A stretch of DNA of 64,000 nt, from positions 1-64,000 of the forward strand of contig KN805435.1 in the NCBI GenBank assembly GCA_000818945.1, read 5' to 3'. The translations under genes and the position numbers were made by a program. The notes beneath the pieces were generated by a model that made no database searches, was not told the DNA's origin, and was given only the letters and a program-made list of their open reading frames with translations. Below, in pieces: positions 50,201-58,893 of the stretch; the first letter of the stretch is position 1, and every line of letters starts with the position of its first letter. Origin of the DNA: Schizochytrium sp. CCTCC M209059 (Eukaryota > Sar > Bigyra > Thraustochytrida > Thraustochytriidae).

Positions 50201-51859
50201 TACCTCTACACTACCTACAACGGTGACGAGTCCGACGTTAGCTTTGACGACCACGGCACCATGGTTCTCGGCTCTGGTGTGTACCGCATTGGCTCCAGTG
50301 TCGAGTTCGATTGGTGCTCCGTGTCGGCTATCCGCACCCTGCGCAAGCTTGGCAAGAAGAGCGTCATGGTCAACTACAACCCCGAAACCGTCTCGACTGA
50401 CTTTGATGAGTGCGACAAGCTCTACTTTGAGGAGCTCTCGCTCGAGCGCGTCCTCGACATTTACGAGCTCGAGGGCTGCGAGCAGGCCATTGTCTCCGTC
50501 GGTGGTCAGCTGCCCAACAACATTGCCCTCCAGATGCACAACTACGGCACCAAGATCGCTGGTACTTCGCCGCTCATGATTGACTCCGCCGAGGATCGCG
50601 ACAAGTTCTCGAGCGTCTGCGACAAGTTCGACATTGACCAGCCCTCGTGGTCCCGCCTCACCACCCCGGAGGATGCCTTTGACTTTGCCGACAAGGTTGG
50701 CTACCCCGTGCTTGTGCGCCCCAGCTACGTGCTTTCCGGCGCCGCCATGAGCGTCGCCTACAACGCTGCCGAGCTCTCTAAGAATCTTCAGCGCGCTGGC
50801 GAGGTCAGCCGCGACCACCCTGTTGTGCTCACCGCCTTTATCGAGAACGCCCGCGAGATCGATGTCGACGCCGTCGCTCGCGACGGTGAGGTCATTGCCC
50901 ACGCCATCTCGGAGCACGTTGAGAACGCCGGTGTGCACTCCGGTGACGCCCACCTCATGCTCCCACCCCAGACCCTCAGCGAGGAGGTCCTCGAGAAGTG
51001 CCGCGAGACCACGCGCCGCATCGCCAAGGCCTTCAACATCACTGGCCCCTTCAACCAGCAGCTTATCGCCAGCCCTGACGGCTCGGTGAAGATCATCGAG
51101 GCCAACATCCGTGCCTCGCGCTCCTTCCCGTTCTCGTCCAAGACTGTCGGTGCTGACTTTATCGAGATTGCCACCACCGCCATGGTCGGCGCCGGTGAGC
51201 CCGACTGGCTCGCCAGCAAGGACCTTGGTCTCGGCGGCAAGGGCGCCACCCCGACCACCTACGTGGGCACCAAGGTCCCGCAGTTCTCCTTTAAGCGTCT
51301 CGCTGGCGCTGACCCCAAGCTCGGCGTCGAGATGGCTTCCACCGGTGAGGTCGCTTGCTACGGCAAGGACGTGCACGAGGCCTTCCTCAAGTCCACCCTT
51401 TCCACCCTTGCGTACACCCTGCCGGAGCGCAAGAACATCCTCGTCTCCATCCAGGACCGCCTCCAGGAGGACTTCAAGCCCAGCCTCCGCAACCTCGTCG
51501 AGGCCGGCTACACCATCTTTGCCACTGAGAAGACCGCGCGCTTCTGCGAGGACAACGACATTCCCGTCACCGAGCTCCACTGGGAGGAGAGCGGCCAGGT
51601 CCCCTGCCTCGACACCTTTGTCCAGGAGGGCGAGGTCGACCAGGTCTGGATGTTCTCCAACAACGAGTCGCTCCGCACGGAGACCAACTACAAGGTCCGC
51701 CGTCTGGCAATTGACTACGGCACCCAGCTCGTCACCAACGCCCAGGTTGCCGCCATGCTCTCCGAGTGCTACCTCAAGATTGAGAAGGGCGAGCTGAACA
51801 TGGAGCCCCTTACGCTCAAGGAGTACTACGAGGCCGAGGCCCAGGCCCGTGGTCTCTAA
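47279..51859 (+). CDS. Carbamoyl-phosphate synthase, mitochondrial, glutamine-type (CPSase III-like)
   Basis: 1526 residues, close to animal CPS1. It makes carbamoyl phosphate from bicarbonate, ATP and an amino donor, for urea-cycle or arginine synthesis. Residues 1-25 (MWSVKSARSVAASKAAVRQL...) are a typical mitochondrial presequence. The small-subunit part runs to about 420 and keeps the amidotransferase triad: Cys310 in FGICMGNQ, His394 and Glu396 in AQFHPEA. CPS I of mammals has lost this Cys, so glutamine use is expected here. Two ATP-grasp halves follow (VLLLGSGGLSIGQAGEFDYS; SVMVNYNPETVSTDFDECD) and then a regulatory domain. No ATCase or DHOase is fused, unlike CAD. Codons are very strongly C/G-ending, suggesting high expression. 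Whether N-acetylglutamate activates it cannot be told. The long minus-strand frame is a shadow. Confidence 0.96.
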   Translation: MWSVKSARSVAASKAAVRQLSSTASKGTSDLSKPAAARGFVGSSMGSGGVRTATLALEDGSRFTAMSFGHEESVAGEVVFNTAMVGYPEALTDPSYRGQILVSTYPLVGNYGVPDKGVVDEFGLPKHFESDQIHAGGFLVSDYSHHFSNWESGRSLSSWLREEKVPGLYGIDTRLLTKKIREHGSMKGKIEFEPAYKPPGHSEIEFVDVNARNLIQEVSCTDRIVYGAGNPVKLLALDCGIKNNIIRNLVRRGVELHRVPHDFPFAEHVHEFDGLFLSNGPGDPIMATEAIANLRKVLESGFDKPIFGICMGNQLTALAAGAETYKMSFGNRGVNQPVLNLRTGQCFITPQNHGYAIRTETLSEDWEPLFVNRNDGTNEGIMHKTKPYFTAQFHPEAKGGPTDTEFLFDDFVNMVRDGKSSVGAVFDARKVPDTRVEAKKVLLLGSGGLSIGQAGEFDYSGNQAIKSLKEEGIETVLMNPNIASVQTNLEGANQADTVYFLPVTMDFVEEVIAREKPDGLILSMGGQTALNVGVELYEKGILSKYDVKVMGTSVESIIATEDRGIFSDKLNEINEKLAPSFAVNTIDDAVVAAHKVGFPCMIRSAFALGGLGSGICKDEAHLREMARKAFSTSPQILVEKSMLGWKEVEYEVVRDAADNCITVCNMENFDPLGIHTGDSIVVAPSQTLSNHDYQMLRDTAIKTVKHLGIIGECNIQYALDPHSDDYAIIEVNPRLSRSSALASKATGYPLAFVAAKLSLGIQLPDITNQVTKRTTACFEPSLDYVVTKIPRWDMTKFDLVSRKIGSAMKSVGEVMGIGRSWEESLQKAMRMVDPSIEGFQPHKHMYLPPSSEAELIEELEQPSDVRPYAIAHAMMDRGWSVDRVNQHTAIDTWFLHKLQRLCQLDELMKDAGSLDRLNSTLLLQAKKSGFSDRQIAERVNTEELLVRDRRKMFGIVPVVKQIDTVAGEAPAATNYLYTTYNGDESDVSFDDHGTMVLGSGVYRIGSSVEFDWCSVSAIRTLRKLGKKSVMVNYNPETVSTDFDECDKLYFEELSLERVLDIYELEGCEQAIVSVGGQLPNNIALQMHNYGTKIAGTSPLMIDSAEDRDKFSSVCDKFDIDQPSWSRLTTPEDAFDFADKVGYPVLVRPSYVLSGAAMSVAYNAAELSKNLQRAGEVSRDHPVVLTAFIENAREIDVDAVARDGEVIAHAISEHVENAGVHSGDAHLMLPPQTLSEEVLEKCRETTRRIAKAFNITGPFNQQLIASPDGSVKIIEANIRASRSFPFSSKTVGADFIEIATTAMVGAGEPDWLASKDLGLGGKGATPTTYVGTKVPQFSFKRLAGADPKLGVEMASTGEVACYGKDVHEAFLKSTLSTLAYTLPERKNILVSIQDRLQEDFKPSLRNLVEAGYTIFATEKTARFCEDNDIPVTELHWEESGQVPCLDTFVQEGEVDQVWMFSNNESLRTETNYKVRRLAIDYGTQLVTNAQVAAMLSECYLKIEKGELNMEPLTLKEYYEAEAQARGL

Positions 51860-52900
51860 ATTTTACCCCCAGTTCGATTCATATCCTGAAAAAACAAAGA
51901 ACACTTGAACATCTCACCCACTCATTCACTCACTCACTCACTCTCAATTCATAGAAGAGTCATTACTATTTTTCGATCCACATCATTCCACAATCACCTT
52001 TCGAATTTCGACAATCTTGTCGCCGTTGAGCATTCGATCACTTGGTCCTTCCATCGTCTGTCTACCACGACTGCGTAAGACCCGTTGCACCCCTAAGATG
52101 GCATTCACATCAGAAGACTACCCCGTTAAAATCATGTGAAGAATTGGGTTGCCGCCATTCACGATGATAAACGAGAAGACTTCGAAATCATCATACTGGA
52201 ACGCCCAAACAATGCAATCACATGTGAATTTTGTCGCCCATGACATCATTCAATCACTTGGGTCATGGTTCATCACGGTTTCGAAGACCTCTTCATCTTG
52301 CTGCACATACGTCAGAGTATTCAACGATCTCGTCGCTCGTGGCATCATTCGCGTAAATCTTTGCTATAACTGCCCGACAACAGATTGATTCACATGCAAA
52401 AAAAAACAAAACAATAATCACTCTCTTGCAATGAACGCCTTTTGCAAGGGAAAGCCATTTGGCATTCCCCCAAAAGCCTTCCTTGGCCATCTCTACGGTT
52501 TGCCTGCTCCCCCGCCGCACCCTCCAAGCACTTGCCTCCCCATCATCTTCCTCATCCATCCGATCGATACCTACCCAGAGTCCTAAACACCAGCGCGCGA
52601 TTGCTTGCGTTCGCGCGCTACACGGGTCGCTTTCCTGCTTGTCTTGTGTACTGCGGCCGCAAACGAATACCGTCTGCCGCGCGACGGCGCCGCCACGCTC
52701 GCTCGCTCGCACGCACGCACGCACGCAGGTACGCGCTGGCTCGCGCGGGCGCGAGGCAAGCGAAGCAGACCTCGAAAGGGAGTCGCGGCCTGGTCATTCT
52801 TGCCCCGAGGCGTGCACGTGCTGCGCGGCACGCGCCACGGCGTGTTCGTGGTACCTGAGGGCAGAACCCGGGCGCGGCGGGAAGGAGCGGCGGCGGCGGG
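51860..52900. other. Intergenic region, CPSase 3' flank and next promoter
   Basis: About 1 kb. The first 500 bp are AT-rich, with CACT repeats at 51927-51943. The rest becomes GC-rich, with GCTC/GCAC short repeats near 52700-52728. No supported gene. Confidence 0.45.
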
Positions 52901-55516
52901 ATGAGCGCGGCGCTGGGCAAGGCGGTGCGGAGCTGCGCGCAGGGCGACTGGGCCGCGGCCGAGCAGGAGATGCGAAGGGCCACCATGGGCCACGAGGACC
53001 AGAACGCCGAGACGCTCGACCACTTCCACGACATCGGGGAGAACGAGGAGGAGGAGGAGGCCGACGTCTTCGACAACGCCAGCATCAGCGGCGACGAAGA
53101 CCATGGAGGCCTCGCCGTCGTACGCGTACGCTCGGGCAGACACGTCGACGCGATCGAGTTCGAGTTCCAGGATGGCTTCGTCAAGACGTATGGTAATGTC
53201 TCTGGCGGAGAACAACAAGAAGACTTTGTATTGCGTATTCCCGAGCGTGAATACATTGTGCAAATCAAGGGACGCCAAGGGAGCTACCTTGATGGGATCC
53301 AGTTCGTCTCCAACCTCGGCCGTACGAGTCGCTGGTACGGAGGTAGCGGCGGAAAACCCTTTGCCAGCACCGCCGACGCTGGTACGATGATCATCGGTCT
53401 TGTCATGGCCGACGGCTTTTGTCCCTGCCTGTTGAAACTGCGCCTGCACATGGCGCCTCCGCATCCCCGCAAGATTGGTATCTTCCGACTCATGCTCCAT
53501 CCACATGCGCGCAAGCTCATTTTCGGACACGACGAAGGCCAGCTTTCAGTCTTCAAGCAGATGCGCCAAGGGCGCCCATCCTTGCTGTGGCTCTTGATGC
53601 GCAAGCGCATGCTCATGTTTCGTCTACTTTTGCGAGGCCGACCCAGCCTCATTCGGCTCATGCTCGACGGTGAGCAGAACGCCGAGCCGGCTTCGCTTAT
53701 GCGACGACTTTGCACGCCTCCGCCCGAGGGCGGCCTTTCCATCATGCAGCTCATGCTCTCCCGTGACCGCTCGATACGTTCATCGCGCAGCATTGCGCAG
53801 CTTCTCCTCTTGGGCAATCCCTCCGTGACGAGACAGTTCATCGGAACAAAGGCCTCGCCTCACACTCCGTTGGCCCGCATGCTCTTTGAAGGCGACCAGG
53901 TCAATGGCTACCCTTCACTGACGCATCTTCTCACGCTTCGCGATTCCTTTGATGGGGTCGAGTATCCGAGCGTGCTCGAGTCCGCCTTGCAGTTCGAGGA
54001 CTTGCAAAGAAATGCCAACGAGGCGGCGAATGCGCCCTTGTCGCTGCTGCGTCTTATGCTCCAGGGCAAACCATCCATCTTTGACTACATACTCGAGGGC
54101 GAACGGGAAGGTCGCGAGTCCATCTTGCGGCGCATGGTTGCCGACCGAACGGGCACTGGCATTTCCATCTCGCGAATGATTATGACGAGCTTCGAGAACC
54201 ACAAGGGCCATCGCACCGCACTCTCGACGTACATTTTCGGAAGTGAGTCCGGATCGCAGGGCTCCATCCTGCGTCTCATGCTCGCAGCTGAAAGGAGCTC
54301 CCAGCGTCCGTCCATCATGCGTCTCCTCTTTCTCAAGACCCAGCCGCGTAAGCGTCGTCGGCGACTTTTCCGTCGCAAGGACAGCACCAAACCCTCGCAG
54401 ACACCATATCCAGGTGAAGACCTTGACGAGATCGAAGAAGTCCTTGGTGACGATGCGATTGACGCGGGCGAGGGTGCAGAGGACTTTATTGATGATGACG
54501 ACGAAGGCGAGGAGGAAGATGAGGACGACGAGGACGACTCGCAAGGAAGTCGCGAAGGCGACGCTGATGCTGCAGCCGTTACGGCGTACTTTGTCAAGGC
54601 AGCGCAGCGCGGCGAGCTGGACCCTGCACCGACTCACCGAGAGCTCCGCCGTGGCAAGGCGCCGCCACGTTCGCTTATTGATCTACTCACTGCGGGAAGA
54701 CCTTCCATTTCAGATCTCTTTTTCGAAGGCGAGCTCGGCGGCGAAGACTCACTCGCGCGTCTCATGCTTGGCACGAGCGTCGACTTCTCCGGTGGGTACA
54801 TTCGCCTGGGCGCGGCTCTTGGCGCAGGCAACCAGGATGGCGTGTCGCTTATGCAGACCCTTTTGGCCGGAGAGGAAGACGGCTCTCACGGAATTTCCAT
54901 CATGCGTCTCTTGCTTCTCGGGGAAGAGGACACGGGTATTTCCGTCATGCGTCTCTTGCTGACCAGGGAGAGCGCTACAGACCCTTCGATCTTGCGCGTG
55001 CTCATTGTCGCACTCAAGGCCATTCTCACGACCGCAAAGACTCGCCCCAGCCACGTGCGCGAGCATCTGAGCCGTCTCAAAACGGCGCTCTTGGGTGGCA
55101 AGGGCGGTGGAAAGTCCATCTCCGAGGCCCTCAATCCTGTAGGAAGTCAGATTCAGGCACTTCTCAATGTGCTGCGCATTGTGCGCAAGCGCGGCAAGGA
55201 CTTTCAGGCCATGTGGAAGCAACAGTTTCTTCGCGTTGCACGCGAAATTGAACTTTCTGGCCAGCGCGCCCCAAAAGACTCACTGTGGCGTCGCATGGCG
55301 CCCCGGTGGAAACGCGTTGCCGAAAGCATTGCTGCACAGCGTTGGACACGTCTTCCGCGCGATCTCGCCCTGACGACCGTCTCGCTGAACTCGCTGCAGT
55401 CCTGGGTTTCCGATGTCGGAAGTGGTCTTCGCAAAGCGTCCGAGCATTTGCCCGGCCTTGATGTTTCCAAGCCTCAAGCCAGGCTCGTCACCGAGCAGAG
55501 GAATCAAAGGGCTTGA
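52901..55516 (+). CDS. Jacalin-like lectin domain fused to about 25 short PSIxRLLL repeats
   Basis: 871 residues, with no known full-length relative that I recognise. After an acidic N-terminus, residues about 68-155 look like a jacalin-type beta-prism: VRVRSGRHVDAIEFEFQDG, EREYIVQIKGRQGSYLDGIQ, RWYGGSGGKPF. From about 185 to 720 come roughly 25 short hydrophobic units of 13-20 residues with consensus (R/G)(P)S(I/L)xRLLLxGE, for example GRPSLIRLMLDGE and GISIMRLLLLGEE. A basic/acidic spacer (RKRRRRLFRRK, then Asp/Glu runs) at about 480-560 splits the array in two. The C-terminal 140 residues are basic and helical. The repeats could form a solenoid or amphipathic membrane-binding helices. Start: first ATG of the frame. 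Confidence 0.83.
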   Translation: MSAALGKAVRSCAQGDWAAAEQEMRRATMGHEDQNAETLDHFHDIGENEEEEEADVFDNASISGDEDHGGLAVVRVRSGRHVDAIEFEFQDGFVKTYGNVSGGEQQEDFVLRIPEREYIVQIKGRQGSYLDGIQFVSNLGRTSRWYGGSGGKPFASTADAGTMIIGLVMADGFCPCLLKLRLHMAPPHPRKIGIFRLMLHPHARKLIFGHDEGQLSVFKQMRQGRPSLLWLLMRKRMLMFRLLLRGRPSLIRLMLDGEQNAEPASLMRRLCTPPPEGGLSIMQLMLSRDRSIRSSRSIAQLLLLGNPSVTRQFIGTKASPHTPLARMLFEGDQVNGYPSLTHLLTLRDSFDGVEYPSVLESALQFEDLQRNANEAANAPLSLLRLMLQGKPSIFDYILEGEREGRESILRRMVADRTGTGISISRMIMTSFENHKGHRTALSTYIFGSESGSQGSILRLMLAAERSSQRPSIMRLLFLKTQPRKRRRRLFRRKDSTKPSQTPYPGEDLDEIEEVLGDDAIDAGEGAEDFIDDDDEGEEEDEDDEDDSQGSREGDADAAAVTAYFVKAAQRGELDPAPTHRELRRGKAPPRSLIDLLTAGRPSISDLFFEGELGGEDSLARLMLGTSVDFSGGYIRLGAALGAGNQDGVSLMQTLLAGEEDGSHGISIMRLLLLGEEDTGISVMRLLLTRESATDPSILRVLIVALKAILTTAKTRPSHVREHLSRLKTALLGGKGGGKSISEALNPVGSQIQALLNVLRIVRKRGKDFQAMWKQQFLRVAREIELSGQRAPKDSLWRRMAPRWKRVAESIAAQRWTRLPRDLALTTVSLNSLQSWVSDVGSGLRKASEHLPGLDVSKPQARLVTEQRNQRA

Positions 55517-56416
55517 CTCGCTGAGTGCTCAAAGGAGTTGACGAATCGACCATAAAATTAGAATCGGGTTGCGACAAGTCGGAGAAAAACTTGCTGGGCG
55601 CCGTCCCGAGATCACCATTAAGCACCTTTTATCATTTTAGATCTCTCTCTCACTCTCTCTCTCTCACTTTCAAGGCAAGGTTGTCTATTTTCATTCTTCT
55701 CTTGCTCATCTCTCGATTGAAGTGAGTTTTTATGGAGCATTCAATTCTTCTTGTCATCCTTTATCCTTCTCTGCCTGCGCTTGACCCACGGGACCAAATT
55801 CTTCGTCACGAACAACCACACGGCAAGGCACGGGCCTTGATTGACCTCACAAAGCAAAGAAGAGTGCTTGCTCCGTCCGGGTGGGCCGGCCGGCGTGCAG
55901 GGGGTGGACAACAACAACGACTAACTCAGCCCTCCTCCTCCGTCCCGATTCCCATTTGCACGTTGTTCCAGTTTCTGCGTCTTCTCCACCCGGCTCGCTT
56001 CTGCGGCAACATCGGCACCTCAGAGCGAGCTAGCTAGCTTCACGACGACAAGGAGATCGATCTGCCCGGGCCGGGCTCGCTTTCTTCTTCATGAACGCGG
56101 GATGCTGGCAGAGCCCAGGTTTGCGGACTCGGACTCGAGCTCCAAGTTCCTGTCTAGGTGGTGAACGTTTCATGCCGGCGCAAAAGCTCCAGCCCAGCTA
56201 GGTCTCTCATTCCCTGCTTACTCGCTTGCTTGTTTGCCTGCCGAGGTAGACGTGTACGCAGTTCCGCTTTCCCGCGCACCGCTTCTGCCGGGGGCGAGTC
56301 GCGGCTTGCGGCCGCGCGAGGAGGCCCGGGTCCCGCGGTGGCGCCGAGCGTGGCATCCGGCCAGGGAGTCAGGAACCGGCTCAGGAGCCAGGGGAAGAAA
56401 CGGGAGACCGAGGGCC
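55517..56416. other. Intergenic region before the unknown basic protein
   Basis: 900 bp between two plus-strand genes: a TC-rich tract (about 55642-55670), then ordinary GC-rich leader sequence. The downstream open frame begins at 56234, but its first 61 codons look like translated leader. Confidence 0.4.
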
Positions 56417-57694
56417 ATGTTTGCGGTGCCCTTTGGCGCCGTGGACCTGGCCGCGCTGCTGGTCGCGCGCGAAAAGCTCGAGCGTGCGCTCATTGCCGAG
56501 ACCGGCACCGCGAAAGCAGACCCTCGCACTGGCAGGTACTCTGTTCACATTGACGACGATGATGACGACGTTGACGAGGTCGTCGGAACCACCGCGGATG
56601 AGAACGAGGTACACGGCAACAACGTGGAAAAAGAGTACGCGGCGACCTCGCCGACTTCAATCGCAGATCGTCGCGCACGAGGACTTAAACCTGCTGGATT
56701 TGACCGCGTCTTGCAAATTCGCATGCAGAGCTTTGCAGTACGGATCATAATTGGGCTGGTGCTGCGTCTTGGTCTTGCAAGGGTACGATGTCAACTGCTG
56801 CAGCTTGGCGCACAATGGATGAGCAAACGCGCCGATGCCGGCGTCGCACACGCCAATGAGATCTACGTAACGGACGAAAATATTGTCAAGGTCTCCTGCG
56901 AGCTGTCCGAGGCTCTCGAAAACGCACCGGAGATCTTTGCAGATGTCGCCAATGATCAATCGAAATGTAGCAGAAATGGGATAGCAACGACACGTGAAAA
57001 TGGTTCATCCGGCAAGATGAAGCACGCGGCCCCGCCCGCGCTGTATATTGAGCCGCGACGTCCCATGGAATTCGAGCAGTCTGCGGCCTCCCTGAAGAAT
57101 CCGTATGACGTGTCCAAGTCTAAAGCACGGCGATTTGTTCGTTCAAGAATTTTACAGTCTTCAATCGCGTCGTCGTCGGCTGGTTCAGGGCCCGGGTCGC
57201 GTCAGGGACGATCGTCGATCGGAGTGTTTGAGCGTGACAAAGCCTGGGAACAGCAGCTCCGCAAATCAAGGCCTTCCAGTCCAGCCCGAGCGTCCCCTAA
57301 GGCAAGATCTAGCACACATGCAGCGACACAGAGGAGGCGCGCGCGAACGCCGACGGCCCGAGATATCCAGGGGCAGCGGAGAGATGACGGTGTGGACCCA
57401 GACGTCCGCGCCGCGGTGCGTCGAGCTCTTACACCAAAGTCAGCAAAGTCGCTCCCCGTGAATTCGGGTCGCGCGTCTCCGCAAAGGAGCCGACAACAGC
57501 TGGCGTATAGCTCTCGAGGGAGTCAATCACAGGCGAACTCGCCGGCAGCAGCGCGGAGGCGCATGTCCCAAGCGTATGGAAACTTTTACTCTGATCAGAA
57601 TGCTCGCAAGCAAATCCAGCGCGCGAGGCAAATCCAGTCTAATGCGGAAAGCCTCCTCTCTTCGCGTGGGTCTCGCGGTCAGCACGCTGTTTGA
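56417..57694 (+). CDS. Basic, largely disordered protein of unknown function
   Basis: 425 residues. The start MFAVPFGAVDLAALLVAREK is helical and hydrophobic; an acidic run of Asp follows near 45. At about 108-138 lies a long hydrophobic/basic helix (FAVRIIIGLVLRLGLARVRC) that could be a membrane or packing helix. The second half is Ser/Arg/Ala/Gln-rich and disordered, with SP and TP motifs suited to kinases (RTPTARD, ALTPKSAKS, RASPQRS). No family recognised. The frame is open from 56234 at another ATG, which would add 61 Arg/Pro/Gly-rich residues; I prefer 56417 because coding-like composition begins there. Confidence 0.65.
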   Translation: MFAVPFGAVDLAALLVAREKLERALIAETGTAKADPRTGRYSVHIDDDDDDVDEVVGTTADENEVHGNNVEKEYAATSPTSIADRRARGLKPAGFDRVLQIRMQSFAVRIIIGLVLRLGLARVRCQLLQLGAQWMSKRADAGVAHANEIYVTDENIVKVSCELSEALENAPEIFADVANDQSKCSRNGIATTRENGSSGKMKHAAPPALYIEPRRPMEFEQSAASLKNPYDVSKSKARRFVRSRILQSSIASSSAGSGPGSRQGRSSIGVFERDKAWEQQLRKSRPSSPARASPKARSSTHAATQRRRARTPTARDIQGQRRDDGVDPDVRAAVRRALTPKSAKSLPVNSGRASPQRSRQQLAYSSRGSQSQANSPAAARRRMSQAYGNFYSDQNARKQIQRARQIQSNAESLLSSRGSRGQHAV

Positions 57695-57847
57695 TATGTT
57701 CGTTTGACATGTTGCAAGGGGAAGGGTGCAGTCCGTGACGATGGCCGGGGGAGCAAAAGTAAAGAGCAGAGTGCCAAGGGTTTGCTTAGTTGTCAAGTTC
57801 ACATCCGAGACGACCAGTAAAGTGAACGCAGGTGTATCGAGGCTCTA

Positions 57848-57881
57848 AAGCAAGCAAGCAAGCAAACAAGCAAGCAAGCAA
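57848..57881. repeat. AAGC/AAAC tetranucleotide repeat (second copy)
   Basis: Same unit mixture as 21223-21295, here eight units. Confidence 0.9.
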
Positions 57882-57950
57882 GGCCTTGTCACACTTTTAA
57901 AAGGGAGGGGTCCCTTTTATTTTGGAAAAAGATAGAAAGAAGCTGGCGAT

Positions 57951-57988
57951 GGCTTGGCTTGGCTTGGCTTGGCTTGGCTTGGCTTGGC
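57951..57988. repeat. (GGCTT)7 pentanucleotide repeat
   Basis: Seven perfect units plus GGC in the bS6 3' flank. Confidence 0.92.
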
Positions 57989-58142
57989 AAGAAGTTTAAC
58001 GTAAATAATACTAGCATTGCCTTTCGATGGTCTGGTCTGATCTGATTCGTTTGGTTTGGTTTGGTTTGGTCTTGCCTGGTCATGCTTGGCTCGGTCTGGC
58101 CCACGGGCTTTATTCCGGAAAAAGAAAAGAAAATTATCATGA

Positions 58143-58490
58143 TCATTCATACTTTTTTAGTAAAGGTGCAAACCGTGGCAAGGTTTCGTCGGCACGCAAA
58201 GTCGTAGAGCGAATCACATCGTCGTCAATAGCCAGGCGCTTGTGAATCTCAGGCACGAGCGCCGGAGGGGCAATAAATTCCATGGAAAACATGTGGGTGC
58301 GCGAATGGCGCTCGGCCTCTCCCTTTCCGTCAAGCTTGTATCCCATCTTGCGAACACCGTTATTCCGCACGTTCCGCACTATTGCGTTGTTCTCCAGCAC
58401 GAGCTCCACGCAGTCCTTCACGACGCGCTTGAGCCCCGCCGCGCCGACGTTCGGCCGCAGCGAGCACATGAGCACATACACGGGTGCCAT
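58143..58490 (-). CDS. Mitochondrial small ribosomal subunit protein bS6m
   Basis: 115 residues, the usual size for the family. bS6 binds bS18 and 16S-type rRNA on the platform of the small subunit. Visible features are the first strand MAPVYVLMCSLRPNVGAAGL, the helix LKRVVKDCVELVLENNAIV, RNVRNNGVRKMGYKLDGKGE (family pattern of small, basic loop before the third strand), SMEFIAPPALVPEIHKRLAIDD, and DVIRSTTLRA near the end, which matches the strand DxxIRxxVxR of bS6. The frame continues to 58712, but the ATG at 58490 gives the family start. The nuclear location and the absence of other organellar genes point to the mitochondrial ribosome; no separate presequence is visible, as in other bS6m proteins. 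Confidence 0.92.
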   Translation of the reverse strand: MAPVYVLMCSLRPNVGAAGLKRVVKDCVELVLENNAIVRNVRNNGVRKMGYKLDGKGEAERHSRTHMFSMEFIAPPALVPEIHKRLAIDDDVIRSTTLRADETLPRFAPLLKKYE

Positions 58491-58736
58491 CCTCGCTTCC
58501 GTCCGAAAGCCAGCAGGTGGCGGGCGAAACGAGAGAAGGAAAGAAGGAAAGAAGGAAAGCTGCGCGGCGCCCGCTCGCCCGGCTCCGCAGCCCGCGGCCT
58601 CCTCGCTCTCGCTCGCTCGGACGCCCGCGCGCTCTCCTCGCTCCCGGTATGGACGCAGTGGCTCTGCGCCCGCGGCGGCGCCTCCTCCGCACCGCCTTAA
58701 CTGCGTCTTCAATCTGCACTTTCCTCGCCCTTTTCT

Positions 58737-58767
58737 CCACTTGCGACTGCCCTTTTCTCCACTTGCG
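58737..58767 (-). promoter_or_regulatory. Paired CGCAAGTGG elements, exact 22-bp phase
   Basis: CCACTTGCG at 58737-58745 and 58759-58767, both preceded by TTTTCT; a degenerate GCACTTTCC lies 22 bp before the first. On the coding strand of the bS6m gene they read CGCAAGTGG, about 250-280 bp upstream of its ATG. Confidence 0.6.
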
Positions 58768-58817
58768 TCTCCACCACCTTAAGGCGGCGCTTCTAACGTA
58801 CCGCCTTAAACGTCTCG

Positions 58818-58893
58818 CGCAAGTCGAACTTTTGTTCACAGCCACAAGTCGAAACCGCCGCTACACAAGTCCGCTTTCGCGGGGCGCAAATGC
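58818..58893 (+). promoter_or_regulatory. CGCAAGTCG-type element array facing the USP gene
   Basis: CGCAAGTCG at 58818, CACAAGTCG at 58843, CACAAGTCC at 58864 and CGCAAATGC at 58885: steps of 25, 21 and 21 bp. Orientation is opposite to the 58737-58767 pair. Confidence 0.5.

Larger units (their letters stand above)
57695..58142. other. Convergent 3' region with simple repeats
   Basis: 448 bp holding an AAGC/AAAC run (57848-57881), (GGCTT)7 at 57951-57988 and a GGTTT run near 58049-58070. No gene seen; both polyadenylation sites should lie here. Confidence 0.5.

Noticed and set aside
47150..51580. 1476-codon open frame on the minus strand
   Set aside because: Antisense shadow of the CPSase gene. 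The length is striking but follows from extreme codon bias; the sequence is low-complexity Val/Gly/Asp/Leu.
52583..53530. 315-codon minus-strand ORF
   Set aside because: Overlaps the start of the jacalin-like gene antisense; Arg/Ala-rich with no domain.
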